64,000 nucleotides of DNA. Source: Excoecaria cochinchinensis (Eukaryota > Streptophyta > Magnoliopsida > Malpighiales > Euphorbiaceae). Where the stretch lies: positions 10,019,501 through 10,083,500 of the forward strand of contig CANTUQ010000055.1 of the NCBI GenBank assembly GCA_947683425.1, written 5' to 3'. The translations under genes and the position numbers were made by a program. The notes beneath the pieces are model-generated. The model did no database searches, was not told the DNA's origin, and saw only the letters and a list, made by a program, of their open reading frames with translations. Shown here piece by piece: positions 12,560 through 23,740 of this stretch; within the stretch, counting starts at the first letter, position 1; the number at the start of each line of letters is the position of its first letter.

Positions 12560-13735
12560 ATGGATCCTTCTCAAGATGCAAGAGAAGAGACTGTAAAAAG
12601 CATGAATCCCAGAGAAATGGAACTGTCTGAGTCTGGTCAGTCAGCACCAGCCAATGTGGGTTGTGATGCGCGCATTGTCCCTTTGGAAGCTTTACTCAAA
12701 ATATAGCAAGACATGGCGAGGGTCCTTGGCTAAGTGACAACACCGAAGGCTCCATTGGAATCCTTAAGGAAGCCCGAGGCAGAAGAATTCTATGAAACTA
12801 GTCTGGATAAGTCAGTGAAGGTTGAGTACTGGATTGAGAGGATTCAGTGAGTATTAGATGAAATAAGGTGCCCCGCTGAGCAGTGGGTTGAGTGTGTGGT
12901 GTCTCTGCTTCAAGGATTTGCTTATGATTAGTAAAAGCTGGTATTGAGGCATCCAATGCTTCCGAATCCAATTACATGGGAATTCTTTGAACATGAGTTC
13001 CCAAATAAGTACATAACAAAGGCCTATAAGGAAGCTAATTGGAAATAGTTTCTTAATTTAAGGTAGAGAGCCATGTTTGTGGCTGAGTATGAGAAGGAGT
13101 TTTATAGGTTGAGTAAGTATGCACCTGCGGGAGTGCTCACAGAGGAGTTTAGATGTCATCAGTTTGAGGAAGGATTGATTGAGTAGATAAAGGCATTGCT
13201 AATCTTAATGACCACATCTCAGATAGTCAGTTACTATCAGATACTGCAGGCAGCCATCAGGGCCGAAATTTCACTTGAGATTCAGAGAGAGAATGCAAAG
13301 GAGAAATCCTAGCCGTGGTGGGACACATTCGTGAAAAAGTTCAAGAGATACTTCTATAGCACCTCCAGCTGAATCAACAAAAAATTCATCTACTAGAGGC
13401 AAAAGGCAAGGATCATCCTATGCACCTGGTACTGGTCGGGGTGCATCAGGTAATAAGAGTAAAATGCCTGAATGCCCTCATTGCTGTAAGAGGCATAGAC
13501 AAGAGTGTTGAAAGGTGACTAGGGCTTGCTTCAGATGTTGTAGTATCGAGCACTATTTGGCAAATTATCCCAAGGCATATGAGGTAGAAGGATATCAGCA
13601 AGAGGCTAGTCGATGTGGGTTGAATTTGCCTCCAGCTCACTGAGAAAGAGGTAGAGGACATGGCAGAGGTGGCCAGTCCCGAGGGGAAGCAGTATTAAAA
13701 TCAGTGGATAAACCTCCTACAGCGCCAGCAAGAGC
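12560..13735 (+). pseudogene. gag: Gag of element H, degenerate
   Basis: From ATG 12560 (MDPSQDAREE) the frame shows Gag capsid landmarks (IRCPAEQ, SLLQGFAYD, ITWEFFEHEF, EYEKEFYRLSKYAPAGVL, EEFRCHQFEEGL) but is broken by many in-frame stops. The nucleocapsid part near 13464-13575 keeps CPHC and CFRC, while the last zinc ligand of the CCHC knuckle is replaced by Tyr (HYLANYP). It is homologous to the gag of element D along its whole length. It cannot give a functional protein. Confidence 0.85.
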
Positions 13736-13943
13736 TTATGCCATGAGAGCTCGGGAGGAGCAGGATGCGCCAGATGTCATTGTAGGTACATTTCTACTTT
13801 TTAATATGGAAATGTATGTATTGATTGACAAATAGCAGTATGTATATTTATTTGAGTTTTGAAAAGTATTTGCACTGCATATGAAGAAATTTATTAATTC
13901 TGAACTTTGTATGGAATACTGATTAATGCACATGTGTTTCTGT
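13736..13943 (+). pseudogene. Protease remnant of element H
   Basis: Reads AYAMRAREEQDAPDVIVGTF and then an LID motif, matching the protease leader and active-site strand of element D (AYAMRARDEQDAPDVIAGKF ... LIDPGSTH). The glycine-containing active-site loop after the Asp is damaged. The remnant ends abruptly at a 56-bp LTR-like fragment. Confidence 0.75.
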
Positions 13944-13999
13944 TGTGACACCCCATAGTCGCCGTAGTAAAGCTCTACAAGTTGTTAGGGGGTGTTACA
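13944..13999 (+). mobile_element. 56-bp LTR-end fragment filling a protease/RT deletion
   Basis: Begins TGTGACACCCC and ends GGGGTGTTACA, the terminal signatures of the LTRs in this window. Its body resembles the last 60 bp of LTR H (CGCAGCAAAGCTATGCGAG-like). No flanking duplication is seen (TCTGT before, TATAG after). RT coding resumes at base 14000, inside the conserved YRQ-NKV motif. It probably replaced the protease C-terminus and RT N-terminus. Confidence 0.6.
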
Positions 14000-14660
14000 T
14001 ATAGGTAGTTAAATAAGGTGACAGTGAAGAATATATATTCTTTGCCAAGGATTGAGGATTTGTTTGATCAATTGAAGGGAGCTGGCATGTTCTCTAAAAT
14101 TGATTTGAGATCTAGATATTATCAGTTGTAAGTAAAGAAGGAAGACGTACCTAAAACTGCATTTAGGACTTGATATGGGCATTATGAATTCCTCGTGATA
14201 CCATTCGGGTTGACAAATGCGCTTGCTGCACTTATGGACTTGATGAATAGGGTGTTTAGACCATATTTGGATCTATTTGTAGTTGTCTTTATTGACGACA
14301 TTTTTGTGTATTCGAAGAATGAGAAGGAGCATGAGCAACATTTGAGAACTGTGCTTCAGACTTTAAGAGAGCATCAGTTATTTGCGAAGCTAAGCAATTG
14401 TGAATTTTGGCTGAAGGAAGTGTCTTTTTTGGCTCACATTGTTTCTTCTGAGAGTGTTAAGGTGGATCCAACTAAGATTGAAGCTGTGGTGAATTAGAAA
14501 CCACCCAATTATGTGCCTGAAGTAAATTTTTGGGATTAGCGGGGTATTACAGTCACTTTGTGAAAGGATTTTTTATCATTGCTTCTCTGCTTACTAAGTT
14601 GCCACGTAAGGGAGTTAAGTTTGAGTGATCCAATAAGTGCCAAGCCAGTTTTGAACAGAG
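14000..14660 (+). pseudogene. pol: Reverse transcriptase remnant of element H
   Basis: Starts in the YR(stop)LNKVTVKN motif, continues through SLPRIEDLFDQLKG, FSKIDLRS, PFGLTNALAALMDLMNRVF and the catalytic FIDD box (14288-14299), and reaches ELFAKLSNCEFW-type connection sequence. The longest open part is 14195-14497. The frame is lost between about 14520 and 14660. The RT N-terminal fingers are missing because of the upstream deletion. It is a Tekay/Del-like RT by similarity to element D. Confidence 0.85.
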
Positions 14661-14666
14661 AAAAGT

Positions 14667-15069
14667 ATGTTAGTTCAGGCACCAATTCTGATTCAACCAA
14701 TTTCGGGTAAGGAGTATACTTTGTATAGCGATGCTTCTAAAATAGGATTGGGATGTGTGTTGATGCAGTATGGTAAAGTAGTGTCTTATGCTTCTAGGCA
14801 GTTGAAGCCACCCGAGCAGAATTATCCTACTCACGATTTGGAATTGGCTGCAGTAGTGTTTGCCTTGATGATTTGGTGGCATTACTTGTATGGTGAGAAG
14901 TGTAAGATCTTTACTGACCATAAGAGTCTTAAGTATCTGCTCACTCAGAAGGAGCTAAACATGAAACAAAGAAGGTGGTTAGAATTGTTTAAAGATTATG
15001 ATTGCATCATGGATTACCATCCGGGGAAAGGCTAATATGGTAGCAGATGCTTTGAGTCGGAAGTCCGTT
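14667..15069 (+). pseudogene. pol: RNase H domain of element H
   Basis: Open from 14667 to 15035 in a new frame relative to RT: ILIQPISGKEYTLYSDAS, GLGCVLMQ, ASRQLKPPEQNYPTHDLELAAVVFAL, HYLYGEKCKIFTDHKSLKYL, LFKDYDCIMDYHPGK. The acidic RNase H residues are visible in YSDAS, DLELAA and TDHKS. A one-base shift after HPGKG breaks continuity with the NMVADALSRK segment at about 15036-15066. Confidence 0.85.
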
Positions 15070-16396
15070 TCAGCCTTGCTATTGCAAAGTGGAGATTTAA
15101 TTCTGATGGTGCTTTAGTGGCACAGTTAAAAGCAAGGCCCGTGTTAAAGGATGAATTGGTAAATGTACAGAAAGGTGATTCCAAGTTACAGCAGATTGTG
15201 CAGTCAGTTAGAAACGGGGACAAAACTGACTATTCATTGAGTGAGGAGGGTGTGTTGTGTTATCGGGGGCAATTGTGCATTGCCAATGATAACGAGCTGA
15301 GGAAGAGGTTGTTACGTGAAGCGCATAATACGGTTTTTACTATGTATGCAGGCGGTAATAGGATGTACCAAGACTTAAAGCAGTCCTATTCGTGGCCTGG
15401 TATGAAAAGGGATGTGGTCGATTATGTTTCTAAGTGTTTGACTTGCCAACAAGTTAAGGCGGAACGTCAGGTTCCATATGGTCTATTGAATCCCATTCCA
15501 ATTCCGCAGTGGAAGTGGGATAACATTGCCATGGACTTCGTTTTGGGATTACCGATGTCGTCGAAATTGCATGATTCCAAATGGGTAGTAGTTGATCGGT
15601 TTTCGAAGTCGGCTCACTTTATACCGATTCGGCTTGACTACTCGATGGATTGATTGGCTGATTTGTATGTGAAGGAGATCATCAGGCTACATGGTATTCC
15701 TTTCACTATTATTTCTAATAGAGATCCGAGGTTTACCTCAATGTTTTGGAAGGGTATGCAAGCTGCTTTGGGTATTAGATTGAATTTTAGTACTGCTTTC
15801 CACCCGTAGACTGATTGACAGTTGAAAAGGGTAATTCAAGTGTTGGAAGATTTGCTTCGGGCATGTGTGCTAGATTTCTCGAAGAGTTGGGATAGGTATA
15901 TTCCATTAATGGAATTTGCCTATAATAACAGTTATCAAGCAAGTATTGGTATGGCACCATTTGAAGCTCTGTATGGTAGAGAGTGTTGAACCCCAGTTTG
16001 TTGGACGAAATTGATGGAGTATAAGGACATTGGTCCTAATTTAATCAAAGATACTGAGAAGAAAAAGAAGTTAATTCAGCAACGGTTAAAAGCTGCAAGT
16101 TATAAGCAAAAATCGTATATGGATCTGAAGAGGAAAGATATTGAATTTGGAGTGGGTGATAAAGTTTTTTTGAAAGTGTCTCCTTAGAGGAAAGTGTTAA
16201 GGTTTAGAAGGAAAGGAAAGCTAAGTCCGAGGTTTATTGGGCCATATGAGGTGTTGGAAAGAGTGGGATCCGTGACTTATCGATTGGCTTTGCCTCCAGC
16301 ATTGTCTAAGCTCCATGATATTTTTCATGTGTCAATGCTTCGGAGATACTGTTCGAAAGAATCCCATATCATTCAAGTGCACGATGTGCAAGTGTA
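15070..16396 (+). pseudogene. pol: Integrase of element H
   Basis: Contains the HHCC zinc-binding region (EAHNTVFTMYAGG ... CLTCQQVKAERQ), the catalytic core with MDFVLGLP, a DPRF segment and the TD-QLKRVIQ segment, and the GKLSPRFIGPYEVLERVG and LHDIFHVSMLRRY C-terminal motifs. Open segments are 15117-15653 and 16194-16397. Stops fall after YSMD (15651-15653), within the catalytic QTDGQ motif and elsewhere. In the usual GEN position the Gly is replaced or lost. Confidence 0.85.
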
Positions 16397-16575
16397 ATCG
16401 GACTTTTCTTATGATCAGAAGCCTATAGAGATTCCGGCTAGAGAAGTTAAGCAGCTTCGAAACAAGGGGGTTCTGTTCTTTAAGGTGCTTTGGTAACATA
16501 GTGGGATTAACGAGGCGACATAGGAACAAAAACCAGCTATGCGAGATCGGTATCCTTATCTTTTTATTTCATGTA
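16397..16575 (+). pseudogene. Chromodomain of element H
   Basis: Reads SDFSYDQKPIEIPAREVKQL and continues RNKGVLFFKVLW, then a stop, then a degraded EAT-EQKPAMRDRYPYLF. This is the integrase C-terminal chromodomain of plant chromoviruses, which is thought to direct insertion to heterochromatin. At least three stops are present. Confidence 0.75.
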
Positions 16576-16576
16576 T

Positions 16577-16614
16577 GAATTTCGTGGACGAAATTCTTAT
16601 TAGGAGGGGAGAGT
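16577..16614 (+). promoter_or_regulatory. PPT-proximal palindrome and polypurine tract of H
   Basis: GAATTTCG-TGGA-CGAAATTC (16577-16596) is followed by AGGAGGGGAGAGT (16602-16614), directly before the 3' LTR start TGTAATAGCCC. Confidence 0.85.
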
Positions 16615-18314
16615 TGTAATAGCCCGAATGTCACCCTAGGAGTAATATTTGTCTAATTGTGTTGATTGGTAAATTGCTTTTGGAAGATTTCTAAAATCTG
16701 GACTTTTGTGTGTGTTAATTAAGGACTTGACTGCATTAATAAAATTTATTTAAGTGGCCAAAATGTAAAAGAGCATGATTAAGTATTAAGTGGGCTTAAT
16801 TAACCTTAATGTGGGATTAGTTAAGTCAAATGAAATCAGATTTATATTAGTGGGATTAAATTTGGTGGGACCTAAGTGTCTTTTCTGCATTGCCAACTAG
16901 GGTCATGCATGTAGGAGAGAGAAAATCACACTTTGGTTGCATGTAGTCAGCTGCCTCTTTCTCCCTCCATTCATTTCCTCCTTTTTCTTCTTCTTTTTCC
17001 TTTTCCTTTCTCTCTCTTCTACGGATCTGCATCTTCTTCTTCCTCTTCTTTTCGTTTCTTCTTCTTCTTCAGTTCCTCAAGTGTAAATTCTGCTACATTG
17101 TGAGTCTAGAAGTGTTTGCATGTAGGTATTTCATTATCTTAGTTGGTAGGTGATTCATTCAACTCGATTTCCTCTTCTTCTTCTACTTCTTATTCTATAT
17201 TTTGGTAAATGTGGTTTTGATTTCTTGCATCCAATTCTGGAAATTGGGTCTTGGTTGTAGTGGTAGATCTAATGAAGGATAAGGGGAAAGCCAAAGTTAA
17301 TGAAGCTAGCACTAAGTGATCCTAAGGGAGCAAAGGATTTATGTGTATTTTAGTAAATCATGAGTTAAGATTATTTGATTGAAATGTATAGAAACTGAAC
17401 CTGTATGAGATGATGAAATTGTTGGTTATGTTGAGTTAAATTTTCATGATGCCCTGTTTGAATACTTTGTATTTGAACTATGCTTATGCTGTGTATTTTA
17501 TGTATGGTGGAATGGAGATTGCCGGGAGAATTGTGAGTATTGGGTAGTAACATGTGTAATAGGGGGGTGTTTTAAAATTGGTAATCTGAGCATGACCAAA
17601 TATGCTAATGAAAACTAGAATTTGTAGGGTAATTAACTTGCAACATTGTGTGAGCTGTAACCCGCAAAGTTTAGCTCTATCTTGATTGGGATATAAGAGT
17701 TTTGTTCTTAAGAGAGTAATTATAAAAGTGTGCAAACTACTATGTTGAATTGGGGATGGTATTGTCTTCAAATTGGTGTACACAAGTTAGATTAATGTGA
17801 TAAGAGGGCATTTAGAGCATGTGAAATTCCATTGTCCATAACTCCTAATATATGTGATGATAATTGATAAGATTAGTGTTAGTGAACTTATAACATGTAA
17901 TTAAATAAGTACTTAATGGGTCATGTTGGCAAATAATGAGTTGGGAATAGACTATGGGAGTCGTATGTGGAAGGGGTGTCATATGGAAAATGGGAAGTAA
18001 AGGTTGGAGAGCATGGAATAAGGAATTCCTGCTCTATCGCGAGGGCGACAGAACACTCATTTTGGCGAGGAGGGCTTTTGTCACAGGCACACCAGTGTGC
18101 GATCACGACAGAGGCAAGGGCTATGTTCTGTCGCGAGCGCGACATGGGTCGTGAGCGCAACACTCCCGGATGCTCGAAATAATTTCTTTAATGCCAATAT
18201 TTGTTAAATCAATATGTATGAATGAAGAATAAACATGTATATGATTTCAATCTTTATTATAGGCATGTGATTAAAAATACATATACATGAGATTTATCTT
18301 TAGTATATATATAA

Positions 18315-18353
<39 letters not shown>

Positions 18354-19397
18354 TACGATCTAATGCATATGCCATGATGAAGTAATTGTGATGTGAGCCA
18401 CAGTGTTTATGAACAATGTGATGATTTATAATTAAATACTACAATAATCCTACACTCGCTATGACAATGAAAATAACCGGACGAATAATTTAGCCTACAA
18501 GTCAAGTAGTGGATAGATAGGCATGCCTATAGGGTTTAAGTGTTGCAGCCAAATGCATTAGATTCCTTTGGAATCGTTAATGTGACTTGAATCAAAATTG
18601 GATTCCTCAATGCGAATTATTGATTATCTCTGTACCTTCGGGTACCAATGCGATAAGTATGTATATTCGGGTACAAATGTTGTTACTGTACTCTCGAGTA
18701 CTGATGCGATACCTGATTATCCGCATCATTGAAATGCAGGCAAGGCTTAATAACTAAAATAAGTAACATTGTACATATGGATGCTATGTGATATGATATT
18801 GTTAATGCGATGTGTTATGCCTAACATGAATCTATATGACAACTGTTATAACATCCTGATATGTTTTATGATTGCCAGTAGCATACTTAATTGTGTTGAT
18901 GCAAGCATGTTAAATATGGAATATGAATGATGCCAAGTATCTTATGCCTACTTAATGATCTGTATATGTATATGCATGAATATTATGAGTACTGTTATTA
19001 TTTCTCCGCTAAGCATTATTGTTTACCACGGGTTCTTGATCCGTGTAGGTTCGGTAGCGTTGTGATCCGGAGGATGTGCCCGCATTTTTGTTCGTCAACA
19101 CATTAGGTTTCTGATTCCTAGTGTAGGTTTTTGGATATTGTGTATTAAATATATGTAATTAGTGAATGTTCTGGTATGTAATATTTATTATATAACTCAG
19201 CTCATGGGATGTAATTTTAATCGGATGATGTGGGACTATGTATGCAAAGTGAATGTCTTCCGTTGATTGTGAATGAAATTAATTGGCTTAGAGTTGTGTA
19301 TGATAATAAATGGTAAGAGATGTGTATGTGATATGTGTCGTGATAACCATTCTCAACTACCACAGCGAAGCTGTCCGAGTTGATGGGAATGGGGTGT
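16615..19397 (+). mobile_element. Element H 3' LTR
   Basis: About 2,783 bp, starting TGTAATAGCCCGAATG. Contents: CT-rich tract (16960-17070), palindromes at about 18035-18170, (TA)n/(CA)n microsatellite (about 18303-18352), TTCGGGTAC units (18640-18700), and a degraded stem-loop (19009-19026). The last bases GGGGTGT are followed by CTCGAAG, so the terminal ACA is missing or mutated at the junction with LTR I. Confidence 0.85.
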
Positions 19398-20215
19398 CTC
19401 GAAGAAAAATAGAGGAAAAGGGAGAAAGACCAGTTAGGCCAAGGGATGGAGGAGGAAGGGTGGCTGGAAATAGAGAATTTTAGGTTTTTCTAGCAAATGA
19501 GATGTATTTATATGGGTTCAATTGAACCGAACCAGGTCCAACCGGAGTTGTCGAACCGGTTTGGGTCAATTTTCGGTTTCTGGGTCATTTTCACTGTTTT
19601 AAGGTAACTTAGTGTTTTTAAACTAATTTTTCACTCCCAATCAATTCCATCATTCTTAAAATATCAAGTATATCCTCCACACAAAATTTCACCTCAATTG
19701 GAGTCCATTTGGGGCCTAGTTCACCTAAGCTGGTCCGGTTCGATTCAGTTCGGTTCTGCCCTAAAATACCATTTTAATGCCGTCAAAAATTTCTAAAAAT
19801 TATTGTAAGCTTGTACACTTCCCACAGTAGACCTTTTTATCCATTCTAACCATTTTTAAAAATTCAGTCAAATTTCGGTCAAACTTCAGTTCAATCGAAC
19901 AGAAATAGAGGCAAATTTCAGACTGACTTTCGAGGACCTATTTGACCTCATTTTCGTACCAATTTATACCACTAGACTCCTGACAGTCCATAGAATATTT
20001 TTGCGGAATAATAATTTCTTAGTATACATCTGCTATATTCAGTTATATTGCTCCCCTGTAGGTCATCCATCCTAGAATTGCTATGCCTCTAGCACGTTTA
20101 ACTTTTAAACTCTACTGAACTTAAGATACCAGAGACATCACATCATGCCACAAATCTAACAACATACTCTACAGAAAACAATGAATACTTCTATGCTATC
20201 ATACAGGCCATTACA
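19398..20215 (-). mobile_element. Partial LTR of element I (Ty3/gypsy, different family)
   Basis: The right end GGCCATTACA (20215) abuts a polypurine tract, so this is the start of a 3' LTR in minus orientation (TGTAATGGCCTGTATG in element sense). The interior has repeated AACCGG/GGTTCGATT-type short motifs (about 19520-19770). The far end is cut at the H junction. It lacks the palindrome arrays and the stem-loop seen in the other chromovirus-like LTRs, so it is a separate family or only the upstream part is present. Confidence 0.7.
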
Positions 20216-20273
20216 ACTCTCCCTTACCAATTAAAAATTTCGTCCTCGAAATTTACCTGTACAAAAAAGCTGG
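20216..20273 (-). promoter_or_regulatory. Polypurine tract, palindrome and pol tail of element I
   Basis: In element sense TTGGTAAGGGAGAGT (20216-20230) abuts the LTR, and AAATTTCG-AGGA-CGAAATTT lies at 20235-20254. The remaining bases to 20273 would be the last pol codons. The Tat element begins at 20274, so the rest of I lies beyond the window's right edge, if it exists. Confidence 0.7.
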
Positions 20274-21276
20274 TGTGACGCGTGCCGAACCCAGCAAGTG
20301 TCCTTGCTGAGTCCGCTCTTAGGATTCAAGGGACTGGTTCGCGTCTTTTTGATCATGGGCGCCATGAGACATTTTGGACACTTCCTTCACAATATAACAT
20401 TGGAAAGGAACATCTAGCCCCATGGCACCTTTGGGCACCTTTGAGGTATCTCTCATCTCACACGATCAATGCATTTAAATTAAAGGCATATTAAAAGTAC
20501 GTCAAGAAAATAAAGAAAAGTGATAAAGAAAGCGGTAAATGAAGTAACTAAGGAAAGCTGTAAACACACAAGCACACAATTACACGAGAGATAGGGGCGG
20601 AATACAACCCCTAATGAAAGAAGGCTAAAGATATAGGCTGGGACGGAACACAATCCAAAAATTAAATAATATTGCCCTAAAATTAATTACAAGGGCCCAA
20701 AGGGAAATGAACTTAAACAAACAAACAAAAATAAACATAAGAAAAGCATACATAAATCGGTGCATTCGTTTGGTTTAGGAACATTGGTTCATTCGCGCTT
20801 ATTTTGAAGAGGGATCGAAAAGTTATTAGATTGCTAGTTTGAAAAACCGGGATGAGTGATCCAATTTTGGATAAAATGAAACTCTTCGTTTTATTGTGAT
20901 GTTTTACATTCATTGGCTAAAACGCGGGACATTGGTCCCAATTTTATTAGTGAAAATTCCAATTTAATTACAGAAATATTTTCGTGATTTTTTATCTCAC
21001 GCGTGCATAAATAAAATATTTATTTTTCAAGCAAACACAACAAAAGGAGGGAATAGGAAAGGTGTCACCAAATGACGCGGTCTCCTACGCGTGGTGATCC
21101 ATCCAGGAGGTCACAGGAATGCCCACATAATGCAATTCAAAATAAATTTCAGACAGAAAAATAACACCAAAAATATTAGTGATGATTCTAAAATTAATCA
21201 AGTAAATACAAAATAAATATTGGTCACAATAATAAATAATGATAATAACAATAATAATAATGATGCAACCCAACAA

Positions 21277-21358
<82 letters not shown>

Positions 21359-22631
21359 TAAACAGAATGATGACAATGAGTATAAACATAAAAATCCTAA
21401 TAATAATAATAATAATAATAGGAATAAGGGAAACTATCGGCAAGCAAATAAAAGAGGGGAGTAAGATCACAATGCTAAAATCAAGCAAACATGACACAAG
21501 AAAATCAAGTAAAATCCAAATAAAGAGCAAGCAAGACATCAACAATAGATAGCAACAATAAACATGATATTAATAGCAAAAAAGGAAAATATTAATAACG
21601 ATAAGTAATATTTATAAAAAAAATAATGAGAGCGATTCCAAGTGTTTACCCTCAAAATTTATAGATCGGCAAATAGGATGCCTTGATCCGTGCTCCTTGT
21701 CGATTTTTCAATAATAACATACAAGAATATTTTAGGAAAAAAAAACAAGTTTTAAACAAATAAAACTATTTTTGGAGAGGTAATACAAAACAAAGGAAAT
21801 TGATTTTCCTTGCTTGAAATAAATCTCCCACTGAAGAATGCCTTGAAGAAAAAAGAAGAAGAGAAAACTAAACTTTAAAAATCTAAATATTTTTCTTGGC
21901 CTTTCAGAAAACCTTCGGCTGCTCTAGAAACTTGAGAGAAAAGGCCTTCTTTTTTTTCCCCTGGAAAAATATCCCCCACCCCCTCAAATGAAGGTAAAAG
22001 TCCTTTTAATTTTCTGTCTTTCCAAAATGGAAAAGAGACAAAATTAATTTCTTAATTTTATTTTTTCAAAGACACCAAAAGAGTCAAAGAAACGGAAAAA
22101 AAAAATCAGACTGTAAAACAGGCAGGCTGAAGACTGATTAGAAAACGCGCGGAGAAAGGCCAAAAATTGGCCACCTGCGGAGGGACGAGATGCACGCTTA
22201 AGGGGCGCGCGCCTTCCTGGCGAGGCACACCCGCGCCTTCCTGGCAAGGCGCGCCCTAATGGGGCATGCGCGCCTCGGCGAAACGAGTCCCTGTGGGGGG
22301 AGCGCAACGCTCGCGCTCCTGGCCGCTTGCGCAGGCGCGCGCTGCCTCGGCAGCGCTTGCGGGTGCCCGTGCAGGCGCGACCCGCCCACGTGGCACGCGA
22401 ACCAAAAAATAAAATAAAATAATAAAATAAAATAAAATAAGGTAATAAAATAAAATAAATAGATAAATAAAAAAAGAATAAAAATGCAAATTCTTAAATG
22501 AAAATTTTCAGAGTAACGAAGGAGATTTTCGATAAGGAAAACATCATTTTTGACAACTTTGCTTACGGCAAGTATCATTTTCATCATCGAGTAATCCTGA
22601 TCTTGCACCGCCTTGGGACCCGGTGTCTACA
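20274..22631 (-). mobile_element. Tat element 3' LTR
   Basis: 2,358 bp. On the plus strand it starts TGTGACGCGTGCCG and ends CCGGTGTCTACA (TGTAGACACCGG start in element sense). It aligns with 52019-54072 plus 63668-64000. It contains two (AAT)n tracts (21276-21358 and about 21397-21421) and a strongly GC-rich block (22185-22395) in an otherwise AT-rich LTR. Long Asn or Leu open frames over the AAT tract are repeat artefacts. Confidence 0.9.
21276..21358. repeat. (AAT)n microsatellite in Tat 3' LTR
   Basis: About 27 uninterrupted AAT/ATA units, with a second shorter tract at about 21397-21421. The same LTR position in the 5' copy (53216-53542) also carries AAT tracts of different length and interruption pattern. 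Confidence 0.95.
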
Positions 22632-22653
22632 GTTGCCCCAAATTTTGGGGAAC
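22632..22653 (-). promoter_or_regulatory. Putative polypurine tract of the Tat element
   Basis: In element sense the bases before the 3' LTR read CCCCAAAATTTGGGGCAAC. The purine run AAAATTTGGGG plus CAAC directly precedes TGTAGACACC. It also forms a near-perfect inverted repeat (CCCCAAA/TTTGGGG). Assigned by position. Confidence 0.6.
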
Positions 22654-22810
22654 CTAGAACTTAGGTGCCTGGGTGAGCCAAAATTCAGAAAAGAAAGCAA
22701 AGACGCGAGTACCTGAGGCGGCTGTCTTCCCAGTCATGCTGATGAAGTCATCTCTTTAGGTCGCCGTATAGACTGAGGAACAATTTTGATCCTTCTTGGT
22801 GATGCGTCGA

Positions 22811-23740
22811 GTCTGCTACAAACTTACAAAACGCGAGAGTTTGCTCTTCTGAGTTGCACCGAGTCTGCTCCAGACTTACAAAGTGCGAGGGCTTCATCTT
22901 CTGATGGTGATGCGTCGAGTCTGCTCCAGACTTACAAAATGTGAGAGTTGCTCTTTTGAGCTAGTGGTGGTGCACCGAGTCTGCTCCAGACTTACAAAAC
23001 GCGAGGATTGCTCTTCTGAGCTGCACCAAGTCTGCTCCAGGCTTACAAAGTGCGAGGGTGTTCTTCTGAACTGGTGGTGGTGCGCCTAGTCTGCTCCAGA
23101 CTTACAAAACGCGAGGAGTGCTCTTCTGAGCTGCACCGAGTCTGCTCCAGACTTACAAAGTGCAGGGGTGTTCTTCTGAACTGGGGGTGGTGCACCGAGT
23201 CTGCTCCGGACTTACAAAGTGCGGGGGTGTTCTTCTGAACTGGTGGTGGTGCGCCGAGTCTGCTCCAGACTTACAAAATGCGAGGATTGCTTTTCTGAGC
23301 TGCACCGAGTCTGCTCTAGACTTACAAAGTGCGGGGGTTCCATCTTCTGATGGTGGTGCGTTGAGTCTACTCCAGACTTACAAAACGCAAGGATTGCTCT
23401 TCTGAGCTGCACCGAGTCTGCTCCAGACTTACAAAGTGCGAGGGTGGTGGTCTTTTGAACTGGTGGTGGTGCACCGAGTCTGCTCCAGACTTACAAAAAG
23501 CGAGGATTGCTCTTCTGAGCTGTACCGAGTCTGCTCCAGACTTACAAAGTGCCGGGGTTCCATCTTCTGATTGTGGTGTGCCGAGTCTGCTCCAGACTTA
23601 CAAAACGCGAGGATTGCTCTTTTGAGCTGCATCGAGTCTGCTCCAGACTTACAAAGTAAGAGGGTGGTGGTCTTCTGAACTGCACCGAGCTTGTTCCAGG
23701 CTTACAAAGTGCGAGAGGTGCTCTTTTGAGCTGCACCGAC
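22811..23740. repeat. Minisatellite, 17 units, in the 3' region of the Tat element
   Basis: The core GTCTGCTCCAGACTTACAAA recurs at 22811, 22863, 22919, 22979, 23030, 23089, 23140, 23199, 23258, 23309, 23365, 23416, 23478, 23529, 23585, 23636 and 23689 (last ones diverged). From 22979 on, spacings alternate between 51 bp and 56-62 bp, giving a dimeric higher unit of about 107-113 bp. Each core contains the inverted repeat GTCTG-CTC-CAGAC. There are no unique spacers. Confidence 0.9.

Larger units (their letters stand above)
10012..19397 (+). mobile_element. Element H: decayed chromovirus (Tekay/Del-type)
   Basis: Plus-oriented element. It has a 5' LTR missing its first roughly 350 bp (10012-12452), iMet primer site (12458-12470), degenerate gag (12560-13735), protease remnant, RT, RNase H, integrase, chromodomain, polypurine tract (16602-16614) and a 3' LTR (16615-19397). 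The coding region has many stops, at least one frameshift near 14520-14640, and a deletion between protease and RT. G inserted in its 5' LTR. It is clearly older than element D. Confidence 0.88.

Noticed and set aside
20255..20273. TGTACAAAAAAGC, resembling part of a Gateway attB site
   Set aside because: A 13-bp match only. It sits between the pol tail of element I and the Tat LTR, with no vector sequence nearby. Coincidence is the simpler explanation.
21220..21552. Asn-rich frame (plus) and Leu-rich frame (minus)
   Set aside because: Direct translation of an AAT microsatellite inside a non-coding LTR.
22811..23740. Regularly spaced direct repeats resembling a CRISPR array
   Set aside because: The intervals between cores are themselves repeated, with no unique spacers, no cas genes, and a plant retroelement context. 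It is a minisatellite.
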